The translations under genes and the position numbers were made by a program. The notes below the pieces were generated by a model. It made no database searches and was not told where the DNA came from. It saw only the letters and a list, made by a program, of their open reading frames with translations. A stretch of DNA of 64,000 nucleotides from Macrotrachela quadricornifera (lineage: Eukaryota; Rotifera; Eurotatoria; Philodinida; Philodinidae), in NCBI GenBank assembly GCA_022393335.1, contig JAJEKB010019120.1, positions 8,830 through 72,829 of the forward strand. The letters run 5' to 3'. Positions 36,020 through 46,659 of the stretch are shown piece after piece. How positions within the stretch are numbered: the first letter of the stretch is position 1; each line of letters starts with the position of its first letter.

Positions 36020-36638
36020 GTAAGTTTATTCTCTTTGGTTTTTCCGATTCTGTGAAATACGGTCTGAAAGAGTGTTTAGGGGTAGAAATTTTTACCTCAC
36101 CCTCCAGACCGTGACTGACACACTTGATGACCTATGCCACACACCTTGAGCAATGGGCAAAATTAGCGTCACCATTAGGACAGCGGCCGACACTGCAATA
36201 ATTCTTACTATTCTAGTATAGACTGGAATCAATGAAGAACTAAAAAACCATCATAAACACTTATTTGGACAAACTTTGTATATCGGGTATACAATGTACG
36301 CAGTTTCATCGTGTTTCACATTTTTAATCCCGCAAGGATTGCCTTGAAAGCTTCTTTTTCTTTTTATATTTATTTCCGAAATGTATATTCAACGACGATG
36401 TATATGTTAGATTTATGATCCAAGGTGTTTATTATCTTAATAATATACAGAAACTCTCGTAATGAGCGAAATGCAAACATGTCCATATGTACATGTATTG
36501 CCTTACCGGTTGGTTGTGTCCATTGTGTTTTAGTTATTACAGAGAATTTCTCTGTACGCGTCCGCCAGAAAGAGTATCAACGAAAGAGGCAATTCAGGTA
36601 AGTGGAAACGATTTTCCTTTTATTCATCAAATGAAACA

Positions 36639-39584
36639 TCACAAATTCTTTCTTACAAATTCTATGCTCTCTCGCACACTCTTAAGATCGGGATGATTTG
36701 AAGGTAATGAACGCTGCCGAATGTTTAGAGCACGTTCATAAAATGAGAGTGCTTTCGAGTAATTGCCCATACTTCTGTACACCCAAGCGATGTTGTTGTA
36801 AGAAGTAGCGAAATCAAGATGATTTGCAGGAATGGTTTTTTGACGAATTTCAAGTGATTTTTCGTAAAATGAAAGTGCTTTAGAATACTCTCCCATGTTG
36901 TCATGCACCAAACCGATATTGTTGTAGGAAGTAGCCAATGAAGGATGATTTGCAGGAAGAGTTTTTTGATAGATTTCAAGTGCTTTTTCGTGAAATGAAA
37001 GTGCTTTAGAATACTCTCCTATGTTGTCATACACCACACCGATGCTGTTATAGGAAGTAGCCAAATCAGGATGATTTGCAAGAAGAGTTTTTTCACGAAT
37101 TTCAAGTGCTTTTTCGTAAAACGAAAGTGCTTTAGAATACTCTTCCATGTTTTTATACACCAAACCGATGTTGTTGTAGGAAGTAGCCAAATCAGGATGA
37201 TTTGCAGGAAGAGTTTTTCGATCAATTTCAAGTGCTTTTTCGTAAAACGAAAGTGCTTTAGAATACTCTCCCATGTTGTCATACACCCGACCGATGTTGT
37301 TGCAGGAAGTAGCCAATGAAGGATAATTTACAGGAAGAGTTTTTTGACGAATTTCAAGTGCTTTTTCGTGAAATGCAAGTGCTTCAGAATACTCTTCCAT
37401 GTTGTCATACACCTGACCGATGTTGTTGTAAGAAGTAGCCAATGAAGGGTGATTTGCAGGAAGAGTTTTTTCACGAATTTCAAGTGCTTTTTCGTAAAAC
37501 GAGAGTGCTTTAGAATACTCTCCCATGTTGTCATACATCCCACCGATGTTGTTGTAGGAAGAAGCCAAATGGGGATGATTTGCAGGAAGAGTTTTTTGAT
37601 ATATTTCAAGTGCTTTTTCGAAAAATGAAAGTGCTTTAGAATACTCTCCCATGTTGTAATACACCGCACCGATGTTGTTGTAGGAAGTAGCCAAATCAGG
37701 ATGATTTGCAGGAAGAGTTTTTTGACGAATTTCAAGTGATTTTTCGTGAAATGCAAGTGCTTTAGAATACTCTCCCATCTTGTCACACACCAAACCGATG
37801 TTGCTGTAGGAAGTAGCCAATGAAGGGTGGTTTGCAGGAAGAGTTTTTTCACGAATTTCAAGTGCTTTTTCGTAAAACGAAAGTGCTTTAGAATACTCTC
37901 CCATGTTGTCATACACCACACCGATGCTGTTGTAGGATTGAGCCAATGAAGGATGATTTGCAGAAAGAGTTTTTTTAAAAATTTCAAGTGCTTTTTCGTA
38001 AAACGAAAGCGCTTTAGAATACTCTCCCATGTTTTTATTTACCAAACCGATGTTGTTGTAGGAAGTAGCCAAATGAGGATGATTTGCATGAAGAATTTTT
38101 TCACGAATTTCAAGTCCCCTTTCATAGTACCAGATGGCCTTCTGATAATCACCTTGATCATTTTTAGCATATCCAAGACAAATATAATAAAGTGCTTTAT
38201 TACTCTCATCGGATGTCTGTTCGAGTAATAAGGTGTACAGTTCTTCAGCTCTATCCGACTTTTTCAAGTCAAGCAACAATTTGCCTATTCGTTCCCATCC
38301 TGTCCCGCCAGCACTTTCCTGTATATACTTCGTAAGTGTTCGAAGTTGTTGATCATCATCGGATGTTAGTGTAAGTTCCACTTGATAAAGTGACTTATTT
38401 GTGTCGTATTGTTTATTTTTATCAATACGGAAGACGGTGTTCATAGAGAAGAGAATTTCTTCTTCCGTCGTGTAATAACTGAATTCTTTGATGGCAGCGA
38501 AAGGAGTGGAAGAAACAGAAGGATCAACAGAAATTTGAAAGAGAATGCCAACCGTATCAGTTTTTGTTAAGGCACCATTGGCGAATCCGAGAGAAACTTC
38601 TCGATTTGTGCTAGTGGATAGAAAGTTGTTGAAGGACATCAGTCCACCTTTTGTTTTACAAAGTTTGTCAAAATCCTCGGTTGATAGACCTTGTCCACGA
38701 TAAATTATTAAGGGTTTACCTTTGTAACCACTAAACTGTTGTCGATGCAAATGTTGGATTTGTTGATGAAGATCACGTATGAAAAATCCCATATTAATAA
38801 TGGTATCAACTTCGAATGTTCGAAGCGCTCGATTGAGCATTTGATACGTAAAACACTCACGTGTATACCACCAGATTGCGAATTTCGGATGATATTTATG
38901 TTTAAATTCATCAATAATATTTAATTGAGCTACATTATCATCGTAAAATTTACGACAATAGTTTACTAGATTTTTTATGGATTCTTGATCATGTTCCATG
39001 TCAAGGAAAATATCCTTGAATAATTGAGTGTACATAAAATTGGGCTCCAGTTGATTTAAATCTTGACTGGAAGTCCCTTCATTCACTGTAACAAAACTGA
39101 CAGAAATGACATCTTGTTCACACTGTTTCACAGCCAGTTGCAATGCTTCACAAATGGATGTAATCGATGTATGTACACCCTTAATTTTCTTCCATTGTTT
39201 TACCCATTGCTCGTGACGGGATTCGTTACCACAAAAGATGTAAATGGAATCTAATTTTGACATACTATGAATATGAGGAACTAAATTTTGACCCAAAGTT
39301 CCTGATGTAATAACGAATGCCTTCTCATTATCAATATCATTGAGCAATTGGATGCATTGTTCGGGTTTAGTAAAGATATTGATGTCGTTCACAACACTTC
39401 TTAATTGTGCCAATGTATGTTGAGAATCCTTGTTTGATTCGTGGATATTGGCATCGATCCAGATTAATAAATAATTTTGAGGAATCCGTCGCCGACGATT
39501 GATAGTACGGTCAGCTGTTGTTGCAGTTAAACCAGATGTTTTTGGTATTGAAGTAATATGTGCTTTTGATTTTTGGCAACCCAT
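36639..39584 (-). CDS. Effector-domain/mono-ADP-ribosyltransferase with kinesin-light-chain-type TPRs
   Basis: Intact 981-residue single exon. It starts MGCQKSK, which fits N-myristoylation (G2, S6) plus palmitoylation (C3), so membrane anchoring is likely (inference). Residues about 33-170 (YLLIWIDANIHESNKDS, AFVITSGTLGQ, IYIFCGN) look like an alpha/beta receiver-like domain. Residues about 230-410 form an R-S-E arginine-type ART: IIYRGQG (R296), FLSTSTN (S323), TTEEEILF (E374-x-E376). All three catalytic positions are present, so it should transfer ADP-ribose from NAD+ to a protein side chain. Residues about 460-970 are 12 TPRs of 42 residues of the form SYNNIGxVYDNMGEYSKALS plus ...EIREKTLPANHP, likely a protein-binding platform. 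The ART + TPR combination is common in rotifers. The upstream 120 bp on the minus strand shows no clear TATA box. Confidence 0.9.
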   Translation of the reverse strand: MGCQKSKAHITSIPKTSGLTATTADRTINRRRRIPQNYLLIWIDANIHESNKDSQHTLAQLRSVVNDINIFTKPEQCIQLLNDIDNEKAFVITSGTLGQNLVPHIHSMSKLDSIYIFCGNESRHEQWVKQWKKIKGVHTSITSICEALQLAVKQCEQDVISVSFVTVNEGTSSQDLNQLEPNFMYTQLFKDIFLDMEHDQESIKNLVNYCRKFYDDNVAQLNIIDEFKHKYHPKFAIWWYTRECFTYQMLNRALRTFEVDTIINMGFFIRDLHQQIQHLHRQQFSGYKGKPLIIYRGQGLSTEDFDKLCKTKGGLMSFNNFLSTSTNREVSLGFANGALTKTDTVGILFQISVDPSVSSTPFAAIKEFSYYTTEEEILFSMNTVFRIDKNKQYDTNKSLYQVELTLTSDDDQQLRTLTKYIQESAGGTGWERIGKLLLDLKKSDRAEELYTLLLEQTSDESNKALYYICLGYAKNDQGDYQKAIWYYERGLEIREKILHANHPHLATSYNNIGLVNKNMGEYSKALSFYEKALEIFKKTLSANHPSLAQSYNSIGVVYDNMGEYSKALSFYEKALEIREKTLPANHPSLATSYSNIGLVCDKMGEYSKALAFHEKSLEIRQKTLPANHPDLATSYNNIGAVYYNMGEYSKALSFFEKALEIYQKTLPANHPHLASSYNNIGGMYDNMGEYSKALSFYEKALEIREKTLPANHPSLATSYNNIGQVYDNMEEYSEALAFHEKALEIRQKTLPVNYPSLATSCNNIGRVYDNMGEYSKALSFYEKALEIDRKTLPANHPDLATSYNNIGLVYKNMEEYSKALSFYEKALEIREKTLLANHPDLATSYNSIGVVYDNIGEYSKALSFHEKALEIYQKTLPANHPSLATSYNNIGLVHDNMGEYSKALSFYEKSLEIRQKTIPANHLDFATSYNNIAWVYRSMGNYSKALSFYERALNIRQRSLPSNHPDLKSVRESIEFVRKNL
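36680..38140 (-). repeat. 126-bp in-frame tandem repeat coding for the TPRs
   Basis: About eleven 126-bp units, each encoding one 42-residue TPR, are nearly identical in DNA as well as protein. Differences cluster at a few helix positions (for example IREK/IYQK/IDRK and GLVY/GVVY/GRVY). The similarity extends to third codon positions, which suggests recent duplication or gene conversion. Long open frames in the other frames and on the other strand are by-products of the repeat. Confidence 0.9.
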
Positions 39585-39875
39585 AATTTATTGAATGATA
39601 TGTTAATCACCTATGTAAAACTATGTGTACTTAATTATTGTTTAAATGAAGAGAGTTCACATTATTTATGTATATAGACATACTGACGAGGGAATATATT
39701 TAGGCGTTTAAGTCGTTTAGACTACATCCTTTCGTGATAAGTGGACCTCAATGAGATATGCAAAACCTTAAAAAGTTATGTACCCTTAGACATTTCCTCA
39801 AAAATTATAACCATTAGAGTAAAATTTCAGCCCATAGCTCCGTATATATCAATAAATTAAAAGATATTATTTCAA

Positions 39876-40504
39876 ACTGAAGAGGGAACCGCCCGAAGGG
39901 ATTTACCACTTCTGAGGTCATATTTTGAGCATAAGTAGAGAACCTGGAAACTAGCATAGTCTTGAGAGGATTCAGGCCCATGCGCCTGTGGGGCAGAGTT
40001 ATAACCGTTTCACTAGAATTTTGCTGTAGAATAATGGTTTACCTACAAAATCAAATCAATGAATTTCAACCCTCAATTTTGCCCATGAAGAAGTTTTAAG
40101 ACCACTAAAAAATGCTGAAAGATTCAGATAACATAAATACATCCTTCTTAAGATATTGACTTTTCAAAAACCGACGGTTATACTCGATAAGAATTAATAG
40201 AATCTCAATTTATTATAAAGCCAATAGATTAAGATGGATGCATTCATTTTGCTTAAAACTTTCAGCATATTTTAGTGGCTTTTAGACTTCTTCATGGGCA
40301 AAACTGAGGGTTGAAATTTATTGAATTGACTTTGTAGGTAAACCACTACCCTTCAGCAAAAATTCAGTAAAACGGTTATAACTCAGCCCTACAGGCGCAC
40401 GGACCTGAATCTTCGTAGGACTACGCTAGTGTCGAGGTTCCTTACTTATGCCCAAAATATGAGCTCAAAAGCGGTGAATCACTTCGGGCGGTTTCCTCCT
40501 GAGT
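39876..40504. mobile_element. Large palindromic foldback element, about 630 bp
   Basis: Two arms of about 260 bp (39876-40140 and 40240-40504) are inverted copies. Examples are GGGAACCGCCCGAAGGGATT against AATCACTTCGGGCGGTTTCC, and CAACCCTCAATTTTGCCCATG against its complement near 40305. The arms differ by scattered substitutions. There is no coding frame. The ends are not sharply defined and I saw no clear target duplication. Confidence 0.7.
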
Positions 40505-40689
40505 TTTAGCCCACAGATAAATATATTTATGACTAGAATGTTCTGAAAACGTCTCTACCAATTTTCATGATCTATTTTGAATCGGGATGCCATACTTATG
40601 ATTTTGTAGAGCTCTCTGAGGCGCATCGAATGATATATAAGAAGACACGTTTTCAATATACTTTGATGTTTTGAAGGTCCTAACAATGA

Positions 40690-41170
40690 CCACATACATA
40701 TCATGATCATTGGTATGTCTTAAGACAAGTAACGCTCGTCGGTATGACTCGCTTAACCCTCGACTGAATTCTATTTATCATTATCTCTTACCGCTCGCTA
40801 GACTCTGCTCTGTTAGCTATGCTGGATACATGTGCACATACACGGATTGCTAGTGACAACTATTCCATAAGATCCAGTCTTTAAACTTTTTGTTAAGACT
40901 TTCATATGACAACATGAAGCATAGATCAAAGTCAATTATCGTTATCCCTGCTTCACTCCACTCTTAACTTCTCGATTTTCTATATGATGTCAGTATAGGC
41001 CAATATAATGCCTCATTTTTCTGCTCATAAAATCGTTTACAGGTAATAGAAAAACCAAAGCAAATTTAATAAAATAGCGACTAGTCGTTCGTCGGCGCCC
41101 CTACGGGACACCACTCACGACTAGTCGCTCCCATGCTGAAGTCTGTTTTCACATAAATTCACTGTCTTAC
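40690..41170. repeat. Interspersed repeat copy A with perfect hairpin
   Basis: Contains a TAACGCTCGTCGGTATGACTCG block and, at 41077-41128, an 11-bp perfect stem GCGACTAGTCG...CGACTAGTCGC around a 30-base loop. A diverged relative lies at 48480-48850. No coding content. Confidence 0.5.
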
Positions 41171-43546
41171 GTTCAATGCATAGGCAGCGGAACCATTAGG
41201 CCTGGGTACGCTCAAACTTGGACAGATGTTAAGCTTGGATAGTATTAAGCATGTTACAAAAGTTCAATAAAAAGTTTTGGATTTTTTGACTGTCTTGTCG
41301 GCGTGGACAGTTTTAAGTGAGTGTACCAGCCATTTTCTGAAGATGGCATCAAATAGTGTAAAGATTGCTCTTTAAAGTAAGATGTCGCTGAGATGTGTGG
41401 TATCTTTTAATTATGTGATAAGCTCGTTGCAGGAAGAGCATACCAAAAACTGGTTTTGGGTTTGTTCTTCGTGTAAAGAGTCTAGTATGCGATCTACAGA
41501 TGCTACGGACCTCAGTGATGTTTCATTCCAAAGAAAAGTATTTGCACTAGCGCATGCAATTGTAAAAAAACTTGATTTGTTCGCTACTCCTAGGTAGTTG
41601 ATCAGTTTTACCGAAGTTAAAAAAATTTTGGCGCATACCTAAAGAAGACATCTTATCGAAAAATATTCACGACAAAAAGTATTCGATATTTTTTTCTTCG
41701 CAATCATAGAGAAATCTCTTATATACTGATAAGCCATATAATGTAACAAGCCTGTCATAAAAGCATTCTCTATGTTTCTCATGTTGTTATTTAGATATTT
41801 TTATGAGTTTTTCGCTCAGAAGCGAAACACATTTTATGTCTTTGATTACTCATGTCTTTCAAGCTGAATTTAAAAAAATCTTTTGCTCTCAGTTTCGGAC
41901 TTCTAAATCGATATGATTCGAAAACATGACACAAAAAGTTTCCTTAAATTTTAGTAGCGTTTCATCGAAGAAGCATCTTGCTAGACTCACTTTCACATTT
42001 TCGTCTAGACGCAGCTTTCTTCGTTAACTGCTTATCTACATCGATTAGACTACCTTTATACCCATGTCAATATTTTTTGAATATAAACGTGTCCAGACGA
42101 AATTCACAATTGAACTGTGTTTGAACGCGACTTTGAAAAAATTTTTGAATCGCGTCTGAACGCATTCGAAGAATGTCTTAAATCGAGTCTAGATGCATTT
42201 CCGCAAATACAATATATTGAGAGACGTACCTCTGGAACACATTTTAGCGAGTGTGTCAATTAGAAGTACGTACTGGAGGACACATAGCTTCGTTTAATTA
42301 TTAAATATGATTCTAACAAATGAAGCGATAGGAATGAGTGCCAACGTGTATTAAACAAAAATTTAAACGCATATCAATGCGTTTATTTATATAAATGTTT
42401 CCAAATTATAAACGTTCTATGAATGCATTCAAGAAGAACAATGGTGAGTGAGTTTACTTCCGTTTCCAGCATGCTTCAATACAAAAATGTGTTAGAACAC
42501 CGGCATTTGCAACAAAAACACATCTATCTGCATTTAAGGTGCGTTTGGTGATTATATGGGTGGCATAGCATTAAAAAATTACCCTCTCTATTTTTAATCT
42601 GTCAGCAAAGATCTAATCAAAAATCTTGAGGCTACCCTAGATTCAGCGCGTTCCGCCGCCTATGGTTCAATGTCACATTTAGTAACGTTTCACTAACTCA
42701 AAAGGATTACACGATCTACAAGGGAAGAACTCTCGATAGGAAATTCAAAGAAAACAAATAAAGGCTCATAGATCTATAAATAAGTGGACAATGACTAAGT
42801 TTATGAAACATCACTGCGAGATCTTAATTATTTTTTTTGCAAATAAAAAATATTGAGATGAATGAGTTCCTCAAAATCTGATTCAAAGAGGAATAAAATC
42901 ACAAAATTGATCGCCTTAAAGCTCAGATTCTCAAAATCAGATTGAATGAAAGCTAGATTTTGGAACCCATTTCATTGACTGAAATGTCGAACAGATGGAG
43001 TCTAACTGATCAAAAGTTTTATATTGTGATCTTTAAGCCGATGTTCCTTTGGTCCGGTGACAAGCAAGCTTACTATATTTTGTTCAATCCTCCCTTTCTC
43101 GACGATATATTCCAGTCTTCATTTCTACACTTCTGTTACTACTCACTTAAAAAGGCATCAGACTTTAAAAGTGGAAGACAAAAATAGTTTTCTTCATAAT
43201 TATAATAATAGAGATCAGACCCTATGTGTAGCTCTTTCAGGGCGATTCGGTTTTTCGAGGAAAATAAGTTCAATATACAAATTTTCATGGATGTTCGTCC
43301 TCGATAAATGTATTCATGGATATTTTTGATGTATGGGAAGTATCCAGTGATGAATATGGATTTTTCCAATAAAATTTATTATGTTGGTTTTTTTCCATCT
43401 TCTTTTCTTCTGTGGTACATGGGATTTTTTCAACTTAGCTATACATGCATACATAAATACCGAAATCATTCTAATCGAGATAATGAAAGCAAGCTGAAGT
43501 CATATTCTCAAAATTTGCAATTTACATACTATTCAAAGAAACAGAT
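41171..43546. other. Gene-free stretch upstream of the piggyBac relic
   Basis: Contains a 71-residue frame (41382-41597, with WVCSSCKESS) of unknown meaning. Degenerate GCGT...ACGC words at 42090-42210 and 42370-42450 resemble the array at 53.9 kb. Overlapping frames at 42960-43580 lie directly before the piggyBac start without recognisable domains. The left terminal repeat of that element should be here but was not found. Confidence 0.4.
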
Positions 43547-45053
43547 ATGGAGGAAAGTGGCGACTCACAAAGTGATGTGAGTGATTTGGATGATGGCTTC
43601 TCCAGAATGCAATTCGAATCATCAAGCTCCGAAGAACAAGTTACGGATCATAGTGATGATGATGTGGATTCACAAGTCTGCGAAGAAATAGAATTAGAAT
43701 CAGATACTGAATTCTCGGAGGATTATGGAATGATGGAAGAAATACCGGCAAATTCGGAAGATAGTACAATCAATCCTATCGATTGCTATCGACATTTCAT
43801 CATTAATGAGGGATTATTGGTCTCATGGTTCGTGAAACCAATCGATATGCAGAACAGCACGTACAAACACAAAAACAAGTTATTTGCATCTGAAGTCATT
43901 CAAAATACTATGTCAAGAGACCGATCTGAATTACTTCTTAAATTTTTTCATTTTTCGAACAACCAAGAACCGTATGCAGACCAAGACAGGTTGTTCAAGC
44001 TGAGACTACTTTTAGATTTATTGAGAGCTAGATTCAAGTCAATTTACCTTCCTGACTCCGTTATTTCTATTGACGAAACAATAGTACCATGGATACTGAG
44101 ACTTTTGTTCAAACAATACATTCCTGGAAAAGTACATAAGTATGGAGTCAAGATATATAAGGTGGCGGCTACTCATGGACACACCTGGAATTTTATGGTT
44201 TATACTGGCAAGCAGGATCCAGCGGCTGGTCCTGGGCACGCTCAAACTGCCGTAATCGATTTGGCAGATAATCTTTTGGGATATCATCGAACTGTAGTAC
44301 TTGATAATTTCTTTACAAGTATGGCTCTAGCAAAAAGCTTATTGCGAAATGATACCTATCTTATTGGAACATTAAGAAGTAATTGGGCTGTATCAGGATA
44401 TAAAGTAGTTTGGAAAAAGCTCAAGCGTGGTGAAGTTTATGGACTACAGAGCAACAATAATACACAAGTATTCAAGTGGAAAGATAAAAGAGATGTTTTG
44501 ATGATATCCACAAAACCATCCCACTCAGCCACTTTAGTGGAGATCGGAAAAACCAATAAATCAAATGAACGCATCATAAAACCACAAGTTATCGTCGATT
44601 ACAATAAAGGAAAACAAGGTATCGATTTATCAGATCAACTATCGGCATACTACACATGTCTCAGACGATCTAAAAAGTAGTATCAAAAGGTGGCATTTAA
44701 AATGATATTTGGAATGTCGTTAGTGAATGCTTATTTGATTTACAAGGGAAATTATGACAAGTCGTACGAGGGTGAGGGTGAGGGGTGTACCATACGAGAA
44801 TTTAAAACTTGATCCGAGAGAACGGTCAACAAGTCAAACGAAACGCAAACTGGCGAATCACAAGCTCGAAGAAAAGGAAGGATCTACGCGCAATGGTGGC
44901 AGATGGTGCACTGGCTGCTGTGCGAATGAAAGGGGAGAACAGTCAAGAGAAGCGAGCAACGCAGCAGCAAAGAAAGTAAAAATTTTCTGTTCCGACTCTG
45001 ATAAATTTTGTTGTCTTGAGTGTTTTAATGATAAGCATTATGTTATGGAATAA
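43547..45053 (+). pseudogene. piggyBac-type transposase, broken
   Basis: The main frame (377 codons) has an acidic N-terminus, then MSRDRSELLLKFFHF. The three catalytic Asp are in place: SIDETIVPW (D176), VVLDNFF (D253) and GIDLSDQ (D360). Piece by piece it matches piggyBac/PGBD (DDE_Tnp_1_7). Damage: a TAG after CLRRSKK, where the family has Trp (KKWYKK), with family-like sequence continuing as YQKVAFKMIFGMSLVNAYLI; a frameshift in the GTGAGGGTGAGGGG run near 44770, after which the C-terminal Cys-rich finger (WCTGCC ... CCLECF) is read in another frame to 45053; and a missing stretch of perhaps 60-70 residues after NEGLLV. It is inactive as it stands. Confidence 0.85.
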
Positions 45054-45163
45054 AGAATTCAAATAAAGTACTGAAGACAGAAGCTATGGCAACTTACGTC
45101 TAACCTCCTGCCCAAGAAAAAAGCAAAAGTGCTTTTCTATACATTTTCTCGTTAAATTATAGC

Positions 45164-45267
45164 GTCGCCCATCGGTGGGCGACATCACCGTGAAAAGGTG
45201 AACCGATAAAGTTTAAAGTTGGGCTTTAACTTTAACTTTTACAGTTAAGTTAAAGTGACACCCCTAC
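45164..45267. repeat. Hairpin and hAT-like terminal repeat
   Basis: GTCGCCCATCGGTGGGCGAC (45164-45183) is a perfect 8-bp stem with a four-base loop. It is followed by AACTTTAACTTTTACAGTT-type repeats and the end GTGACACCCCTA at 45266. Read inward this is TAGGGGTGTCACTTTAAC, which looks like a hAT-type terminal repeat. The partner end was not found. It abuts the SINE-like copy that starts at 45268. Confidence 0.5.
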
Positions 45268-45430
45268 TTAAGGTAAAATTCAATCCATTTGCCAAGATAG
45301 GCTAAGATAATTGAAAAATGTTGATGATGGTGACTCAGCTCGAATCTGAGATGGATTCGAATATATTTTTCAAAATTTTTAGATTTTTTATGAAACGCGT
45401 TCAGACACTTCGAATGTTTCACTGGAGACG
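45268..45430 (+). mobile_element. SINE-like body, truncated copy A
   Basis: From AAGGTAAAATTCAATCCATT through GATGGATTCGAATA and AACGCGTTCAGACACTTCGA to GTTTCACTGGAGACG this copy matches, inverted, 52980-53141. The tRNA-like head present in the other copy is absent; it is replaced by the hAT-like terminus. Confidence 0.7.
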
Positions 45431-45655
45431 GTGACGCATTACCATTAACGCTATAGGAAAAAGTGACTGCTATCAAAAGATAGGAATAATGACTCATTTT
45501 ATACATAAGTAATACTTATCATATCTTGATCTTTTTCATATTATTGCTACATGTTTTTTATATTTTTCTTGCTTGAATATTTACTTATGCACAGTAGTTA
45601 CCATTTATCAATAGAAAATTAATTAACTGTTTTTAATTGCTGTATTGTAATAAAA
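45431..45655. other. Short gene-free stretch
   Basis: AT-rich; a minus-strand 80-residue frame ending at 45506 overlaps the SINE-like body and is not credible. Confidence 0.4.
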
Positions 45656-45892
45656 ATGGACATTGATCCTGACAATAGTCGTGGTGACTATAAAAGAATA
45701 TTGACTGAAATGATTAGAAAAATGCTTCCACATGCTCATAAATATTGTGCTATGCTTATTAACAATGATCCTTTGCTGGAAGGATTTTTAAATAATATAT
45801 AGAATGCAAAGGATTACGAAGGTACTGACGAAAAGGAAGAAGATGAAGATAAGTATGATAATATCAATATAGAAGCAGACGATAATATTTGA
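45656..45892 (+). pseudogene. Small unknown frame with internal stop
   Basis: ATG at 45656 opens 48 codons (MDIDPDNSRGDYKRILTEMI...) to a TAG at 45800. The same frame continues, coding-like and acidic (TDEKEEDEDKYDN), to a TGA at 45890. This looks like a short gene or terminal exon with one nonsense mutation. I do not recognise a family. It lies between transposon remains, so a transposon-encoded origin is possible. Confidence 0.35.
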
Positions 45893-46330
45893 CAACTTTC
45901 ATTAATATACAAATATTGTGAAAACCACTTCTGAATTTGACAGTTAGAATGCCTGACAAACATTAAAAATATTATTTTTCTGTATAAATCAATTGTTATC
46001 TATATAAAATATATAAATTTGTAAATTTGATAAATTCATGTCATACTTTTTTTTCACATATTTTCTTTTTATCTTTTTATAACTGCAGTCCAACAATCTG
46101 TTACTAATATTATACTATTGTATAGCTCATACTGATTCCTAGCCAACATATAAAGTGTAGTGATAAAATAATAGAAAATCGTTTCAGGACAAGTGACTAA
46201 ACAAAACCTCTCTCAACGTGAATTGCGAACCAAAATACTATAGTATTTTTATAATCAATAAATTATTTTACTAGTGCTTTCCACTCGTTCAGGTGCCATT
46301 TCCCATAGCAAATACGTTGTTGAAATTTAA

Positions 46331-46548
46331 ATGATGTTATTGGATGTAGTTACTGTAATGTAATAAACAACTATATGTTAGAGTAGTGATCTATGTAACT
46401 ATAAACACTTTTTATTTATTTACTAATATCTCAAAATAATCGTATGTTTATTTAAATTTTTAATCATCATGTATGTATAGTTACATAGGTCATTATTCTA
46501 AAATACAGTTGTTAATTAGATTACAATAACTATATTCAATAACATCAT
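46331..46548. mobile_element. Palindromic MITE-like element, 218 bp
   Basis: ATGATGTTATTGGATGTAG at the left pairs with the complement of TATATTCAATAACATCAT at the right. Inversion extends through about 75 bp per arm (TAACTATA...TATAGTTA). It has no coding content. Confidence 0.75.
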
Positions 46549-46659
46549 ATAAACATCAACAAACTTACTTGCTTTTGAAAATCACTCCTATTCAAATCGA
46601 AAACACTATTAAAGCAATTTATTCATTATAAAATAGTGGTTTAACGCTGCAATTAAATA

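Noticed and set aside
36725..38228. Several 80-220-residue open frames on both strands inside the TPR-ART gene
   Set aside because: They are shadows of the 126-bp repeat, which keeps alternative frames open; the TPR frame explains the sequence.
42960..43580. Three overlapping frames of 75-90 residues before the piggyBac relic
   Set aside because: They overlap each other in different frames, show no domain and do not extend the transposase.
45264..45506. 80-residue minus-strand frame
   Set aside because: It lies inside the SINE-like body and is explained by that repeat.
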